DNA from: Astrocystis sublimbata
Lineage: Eukaryota; Ascomycota; Sordariomycetes; Xylariales; Xylariaceae
Length of the DNA: 64,000 bases
Assembly (NCBI GenBank): GCA_022453515.1
Contig: JAJNNY010000008.1
Coordinates: 186,001 to 250,000 of the forward strand
Direction: 5' to 3'
Shown piece by piece: positions 60,183 through 64,000 of this stretch. The position numbers were made by a program, and so were the translations under genes. Below the pieces are notes generated by a model. The model made no database searches and was not told the origin of the DNA. It was given only the letters and a program-made list of their open reading frames with translations. The stretch's first letter is position 1. Each line of letters begins with the position of its first letter.

Positions 60183-61219
60183 TCATCGGTATGTCCTTTC
60201 AGCACTGCGTGAGCGGGTACGCCCACGACCACCATCGTGACTGGGGCTGCGACGTCGCTCATAGTCGTCATGGCTATCTCTTCTACCGCCTCGGCGCCTC
60301 GGAGGTGTGCGGGACCGAGATACGTAGGATGCAGAGCGGCTGCGATTGCGCCGTGTAGGCGGCGACCGAGAACGCGAGTAAGACCTTGGGCGGTAGGTAT
60401 CAAAGTTATCGCGACCCGGGCGTCCGGGACGTGGAGCCGGAGACGCGCGATTGCCTCCTCTGGGACCTCCGTAGCCGCCAAACCCTCTTCCACCACCACC
60501 ACCACCTCCACGACCGCCACCTCGGAAGTTTGGACCGGGGTTTCGGGGATCTATGTTCGCACCACGGCTGGCGGTGGGAGGAGAGAGGTCGAATCGACGG
60601 CGTGGGAAGACAATGGAAACGTTGATGACGGCGCCGTCGAGGTTGGCCTCGTGCATGGAGGCGATTGCAGCTTCAGCATCAGATTCGTTGACGTATAGAA
60701 TGTAGGCTGTGCCGCGATTGGTGTTAACTGCAACACGTCAGTCGCATTAGCAAGGTGCATCAAACCAAAACAATGCAAGAGAAAGATGCATATGAAATGC
60801 AAGACTCACACTGGCGGCTCATAGGCAGATCGAGGTCACGTATCGTGCCAAATTGTCCAAAGATCTCGTACAGATGGTCCTCATTGATCGTCTTGGAAAG
60901 CTTCTCTACCACGATCTGGGCAAGTCAGCAAGCAGTGGTCGGACAGAGAGTTCGGATGGGACGAGCATACCTTGGTGCTTCCGCGCAAAGGGCTGCGACT
61001 TTCGCCACGACCACGGCTGGGGCTTCTGGTGCGGCTCCGACTCCGACTCCGGCTTCGGCTTCGAGGAGAGCGATGGCTGCCATTGTGGCGCGAGGCGGGC
61101 GGCGGCGATGCGCTGGAGTAGCGGCGAGGGCGAGGAGACGGCGAGGCTGAATAGCGCGAAGCTGGCGTAGGCGAACGAGTGGCGGAGCGGCCGTCGCGAG
61201 AAGGCTGCTCGTAGTCCAT
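60183..61219 (-). CDS. SR-type RNA-binding protein, RNPS1-like
   Basis: Nuclear RNA-binding protein probably acting in splicing and exon-junction complexes. Exons 61219-60971, 60915-60810 and 60727-60183 give 299 residues. Residues 1-83 form an RS domain with repeated SRSRSR units. One RRM spans about 84-165: IVVEKLSKTINEDHLYEIFG (RNP2 region) and NRGTAYILYV (RNP1 region, assembled across intron 2), ending VINVSIVFPRRRF. A Gly/Arg-rich stretch (FRGGGRGGGGGGGRGFGGYGG) follows, then a second RS/RE region with RSRSRSPPTRR and a final SRSAERTYR. The order RS-RRM-RS/P matches RNPS1 and fungal orthologues. The start is the first ATG after a pyrimidine-rich leader. Confidence 0.9.
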
Positions 61220-61920
61220 AGCGACAGGAAAACGGATGTGTAGGTATACAATCGTCCGATGCGTAGATGGGTATGTGTATGTGTATCTGGGTCGATTGGG
61301 TTGACGGGTCGAGATGAGATGCGAGGAAGGGTTGTGACGCAATGTGGTCTGCGACCTGCGCGTATGCGTGGTGTGGTGAGGTGAGTGAGGTGAGGTGGAA
61401 AAGCTAGGTACTACAAGAAGAGTAGGCTTGTTTCGGGCATTTGCGATTGTGTGTGTAGGATGAATTGGAAGGCGTGCTACTCCATGCTATTCGAGGGTGA
61501 GGGGGGAATCACGACGCGATGTGCGTTTGTTGAACATGAAAAAAGGTGTTAGTTGGCACGAGTTGGGATCCAGCTCCATGGTTTGCGAAAACTAACAAGC
61601 CAAGCAAGCGAGAAGCATTGGCATTCATTCCAGTCTCCACTGTCCAAAGCTAGGTCGCCAGACGAATCTAACCACTTCAGACCAAGCGTTGGCTCTTGAA
61701 GTGGAGCGGATTTGACTGAGGTCATCACATTTGGGTCCTTGCCTTAAGAGGTACCAATCTAGGTATCTACCTACCTAGGTACCTTACCAACCCTGTCATC
61801 TGTACCAAGTACAGTACTTATAACGAGCCTTGATTCTTCACGACCTGGCTGGCACACCTGGTCAACGGTGCTAACGTACGATTCACCAAAATATATTTAC
61901 TTGCAACCCCCCTTTGCCCC
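61220..61920. other. Intergenic with a long TACCTA/TAGGTA palindrome
   Basis: About 0.7 kb between the SR-protein promoter and the 3' end of the MFS gene. The richest example of the recurrent motif lies at 61759-61785, where TAGGTA, TACCTACCTAGGTACC and related units adjoin. No gene was seen. Confidence 0.5.
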
Positions 61921-63966
61921 TTAATACATGTAACGGAAGTTAGGATTCTCACGATCCGTGAGGTCCTCGAACGCATGTGTGAGATGAGTATCTCTGGCCT
62001 CTCGGACACCCTCGGCCGCCAGCCTGTCGCGCTTCGCATTCTGTCGCTTGAGGTACCAGCGGAAGTAGAGCAGCACGAACACCAGTGCCGCGTAGCACCC
62101 GAGGTGGGTGAAGAAGGCGATCTGCGACGACGTCTCATGGTCAGCAAACGAATCAACAATGCAGTCGAGAATCCTGACGTACGTGGTAATTGGGCGCATC
62201 TCTTGCGAGAAATACTTGCGGGCCTGCCATTGTCAGCTCCCGTCCCAATCCTCATCTCCCAATTTGGGCCCTAGCTGATCCGTGGTACACATACCGATGG
62301 CGTTACCCGTTGCCCAGAAAATGAAGTTGATGGCGAGCACGACAGACTTCTTCGTCTGACCACCCACGTTCCGAGACAGGAGCGAGAGTCCCAGCGTCTG
62401 GGCTGCCCAAAATGATAGCGTGATGTAATATGCGACCAAGAGCCCGACGTGTTGCGAGTACGTCTCATTGGGCACCGTAATGAGTAGAATCGTGCCGACA
62501 AATGATCTGTGGTCGTTATGAGCTAACCTGTGAAACCAACCTCTCGAGATGCGAGGTTTGAGACTTACGGGATGATGAAACCCAACGCGATCAATAGACT
62601 TTGTTCTGTTCTCCTCACCAGCCAGGCCGATCCGAGCAAAACAATGATAATGTATGCCCCCAGAACGATCGACAAGAGCTGTGTTTGGAGATTGGTGAAG
62701 TTGAGATTGTTGGAAATGATAATATTGGCAAAACCGCCCAAGCCACTTGTCGGCAACGTTGTCGTAACTTGGATGCCAGCATAACACCATGTTTGCGGGT
62801 CCGTGAGCGCATCATACACCTGGTCCTTTTTGAATTTGCGGTTCTGTAGACCTGTCTGATTATCACGAACACGCTCCACCATCAGTCGCTTGTCCTCTTC
62901 GCTGAAGCACTTGGCCCGCATCGGCGAGTCCGGCATGTAAAATATAACGAAAGTACCGAAGAAGATCGAGATGATGCCATACGAAAGGAACAGCCATTGC
63001 CACGACTTGAGCGGCCCGGTGCTGATCAGAGTGAAGAGGTACGCTAGCAGCCCGCCGACGATCTGCTGGGCTCCGTTCATCATGTACCAGTATGTCACTC
63101 GAGTCGCCTGCTCCTCACGACGATACCACATAGCTGAAAGAACAACGAACGCGGGCTGACATGCCGACTCGAAAATGCCCAACAGTGTGCGGACTGTTAC
63201 TAGCCCGACAAAGTTCGAGCATGCGGCATGGCTAGCCAGAACGGCCCCCCAGGCGACAATGGAGAACCCCAGGTATTTCGCAATGGGTACTCGTGATATG
63301 ATATAGTTCTGCGTTGAGCGATAGTCAGAAACGCACCCAGTGGTACGTCGGGTACCGTGGCTGAAATGTTGTTTTACGTACCTGGGGATATTCTACGACC
63401 AGAATCGCGATGTAGATGCATGTTGTCAACCAGCTTGGGCATAAAACATGTCAGTCGAGACTCCCAACCTTAAAGTCATAGAAAGTGCCAGATCAAGCGA
63501 CACGATGGGACTAAAGTATCCAGCACCGCATGTTTTGATACATACCTGTACAGCTGGCTGATATTTCCTTCGGGTGTCAACAGGCCCGTATCTTTGGGCA
63601 GACCCATGATGGATGAGAACGAGAGTGTACCCTTGTCGATGGCCTATTTATCGCGCTGGAGTCAATAATTGCCTTTTATAGTAAAGACACTGCTCGTGAA
63701 ACATGGGTTTGCAGGTGTCTTGGGAGCATAGATACCTGTTACGGTAGTTTATGCCTCCGAGCCTTGCCAGAATGGGGAATAAAAGACTCCAGTGAACTGA
63801 CTTGGAGAAAGTACGTCGCGATCATGATTACAAGTACTCGGCGATCAACCAGCCTCCGAAGTCTCGTGTTTTCTTTAGCACTGATTTTAATGCGAGCTTG
63901 CGAGGCATATTTGGCAATTTCCTTGTCTACCCTGTCAAGCTGTGTGTGGTCACCCTTCAGCTCCAT
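61921..63966 (-). CDS. MFS transporter, Dal5/Tna1-like (possibly 5' incomplete)
   Basis: Second anion:cation symporter-type MFS carrier in the window. Seven exons, 63966-63802, 63643-63546, 63433-63382, 63308-62569, 62506-62295, 62223-62183 and 62121-61921, keep phase and give 502 residues from the first ATG in the window. Landmarks are LVIMIATYFLQAIDKGTLSF in helix 1, SWLTTCIYIAILVVEYPQNY, ESACQPAFVVLSAMWYRREE, the PDSPMRAKCFSEEDKRLMV central loop and the final helix (HLGCYAALVFVLLYFRWYLKR) before a charged tail. The frame stays open upstream of 63966 to the window edge (reading EAHRTLSATDD), so the true start may lie beyond 64000. It differs clearly in sequence from the 14-16 kb transporter. 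The substrate is unknown. Confidence 0.92.
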
Positions 63967-64000
63967 ATCATCCGTAGCTGATAGGGTGCGGTGAGCCTCG

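Noticed and set aside
59870..60698. Long open frames on both strands over the SR protein
   Set aside because: They arise from the Arg/Ser and Gly repeat codons of the real minus-strand gene; none carries its own splice or start context.

Overview
This window looks like nuclear DNA of a filamentous ascomycete (Pezizomycotina, most likely Sordariomycetes; the class is an inference). The evidence is genes split by short introns (mostly about 45-100 nt, a few longer) with fungal splice sites, mitochondrial presequences, fungal cell-wall enzymes (a Crh-type GH16, the fungal GT2 surface-growth glycosyltransferase, a membrane-anchored GH16), Dal5-type transporters and long gene-poor gaps. I joined exons by hand. 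In every gene called with confidence, reading phase is kept across all junctions.

Layout. 0.9-6.3 kb: a divergent pair for mitochondrial propionate catabolism, a 2-methylcitrate synthase (minus) and a 2-methylisocitrate lyase (plus), sharing a 1.5 kb promoter, then a short-chain dehydrogenase (minus). 11-16.5 kb: a glutamine synthetase-type enzyme (plus), a tail-anchored coiled-coil protein (minus) and a ten-exon MFS transporter (minus). 20.5-22.7 kb: two small orphan genes (plus). 23.7-28.2 kb: quinolinate phosphoribosyltransferase of NAD synthesis (plus) and a LaeA-like SAM methyltransferase (minus). 32.3-36.6 kb: a secreted S41/CPAF-like protease and a doubtful small secreted protein, both minus. 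37.8-49.6 kb: three minus-strand cell-wall or surface genes in a row. 56.9-61.2 kb: a proline-rich protein, a cupin protein and an RNPS1-like SR/RRM splicing protein, all minus. 61.9-64 kb: a second MFS transporter whose 5' end may lie outside the window.

Roughly half the window is intergenic. No tRNA, rRNA, CRISPR array or intact transposon was recognised. The gaps carry a recurrent palindromic TACCTA/TAGGTA motif that I did not meet in the coding exons.

The points most worth a second look are: (1) an open, protein-like 43-codon extension directly behind the TAG stop of the methylisocitrate lyase, which could be TAG-to-TGG RNA editing, readthrough or a recent stop; (2) the methylcitrate-cycle pair; (3) the run of cell-wall genes; (4) a KR-S-rich tail on the S41 protease; (5) several small genes visible only after splicing. 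Nothing seen amounts to a clearly new multi-gene system.
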